Below, piece by piece: positions 5,870 to 5,957 of a stretch of 5,957 nt of DNA. A model generated the notes under the pieces. That model searched no databases. It worked only from the letters and a program-made list of their open reading frames with translations, and was not told where the DNA came from. The stretch comes from Oscillospiraceae bacterium. GTDB lineage: Bacteria > Bacillota > Clostridia > Oscillospirales > Ruminococcaceae. Position 1 is the first letter of the stretch. Each line of letters begins with the position of its first letter. The position numbers and the translations under genes were made by a program. The DNA lies in contig DOQG01000019.1 of NCBI GenBank assembly GCA_003512525.1, positions 552 through 6,508 on the forward strand, given 5' to 3'.

Positions 5870-5956
5870 CCAACACCGCTGAAAACAGTATCCGTGCCGA
5901 TAAGTTGTTAATAATTTCGTGAGTGTATCGTTACAACTGCACTATCACCGACTATC
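5870..5956. repeat. 87-bp dispersed repeat, copy 2
   Basis: This is the second copy, in the same orientation, starting 196 bases after copy 1. It has no gaps relative to it. It ends one base before the window edge, so its right boundary and any further copies cannot be seen. AGTTGT (5903-5908) and ACAACT (5933-5938) could pair around the conserved central block. Confidence 0.8.
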
Positions 5957-5957
5957 A

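Larger units (their letters stand above)
5560..5957. other. Region of about 400 bases without a convincing gene
   Basis: No frame on either strand gives a plausible protein. The stretch after the small gene has no clear terminator; the short TTTCA/TGAAA pair near 5616-5626 is too weak. The main content is the two 87-bp repeat copies. The segment between them (5761-5869) contains no copy of the repeat and no recognisable gene. GGGTTGTGACA at 5566-5576 is also found on the minus strand in the palindrome at 131-147, probably by chance. Confidence 0.6.

Noticed and set aside
5674..5956. CRISPR array
   Set aside because: There are only two copies, the 87-bp unit is far too long and diverged, and the 109-base gap is not spacer-like. 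No cas gene is present.

Overview
This window holds one complete class I heat-shock operon of a Gram-positive, Clostridia-type bacterium, all on the minus strand and read from right to left: hrcA (repressor), grpE (nucleotide exchange factor), dnaK (Hsp70) and dnaJ (Hsp40). The gene order hrcA-grpE-dnaK-dnaJ, a CIRCE operator over the transcription start, a consensus sigma-A promoter, and a DnaK of 615 residues all point to Firmicutes. The AT-rich intergenic DNA, moderate-GC genes and protein style suggest an anaerobic gut or rumen clostridium such as Ruminococcus or a relative. That genus-level placement is inference.

Layout from left to right: 1-80 is featureless. 81-147 carries a strong stem-loop terminator and a perfect palindrome that close the operon. 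dnaJ is 164-1348. A 101-base gap with one 8-bp stem-loop separates it from dnaK (1450-3297). A 75-base gap precedes grpE (3373-3933), which starts with TTG and overlaps the hrcA stop codon by four bases. hrcA is 3930-4979. Its 5' leader (4980 to about 5072) holds a hairpin next to the ribosome binding site, a stray third CIRCE half-site, and the CIRCE itself. The promoter is TTGACA-N17-TATAGT at 5107-5079.

The genes form one functional circuit. DnaJ delivers unfolded clients to DnaK and stimulates its ATPase, GrpE exchanges ADP for ATP on DnaK, and HrcA represses the whole unit by binding CIRCE. In other Firmicutes HrcA is kept active by GroEL; no groE genes are in this window.

The right end is different. 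A small divergent gene (5281-5559, 92 residues) of unrecognised family has a Cys-rich patch and is preceded by a 36-bp imperfect inverted repeat. Beyond it, 5560-5957 has no convincing gene but holds two copies of an 87-bp repeat, 84 percent identical without gaps and 196 bp apart. The second copy stops one base from the window edge, so the array may continue. The operon itself is ordinary. The less explained parts are the three-half-site CIRCE region, the small Cys-containing protein and the 87-bp repeats.
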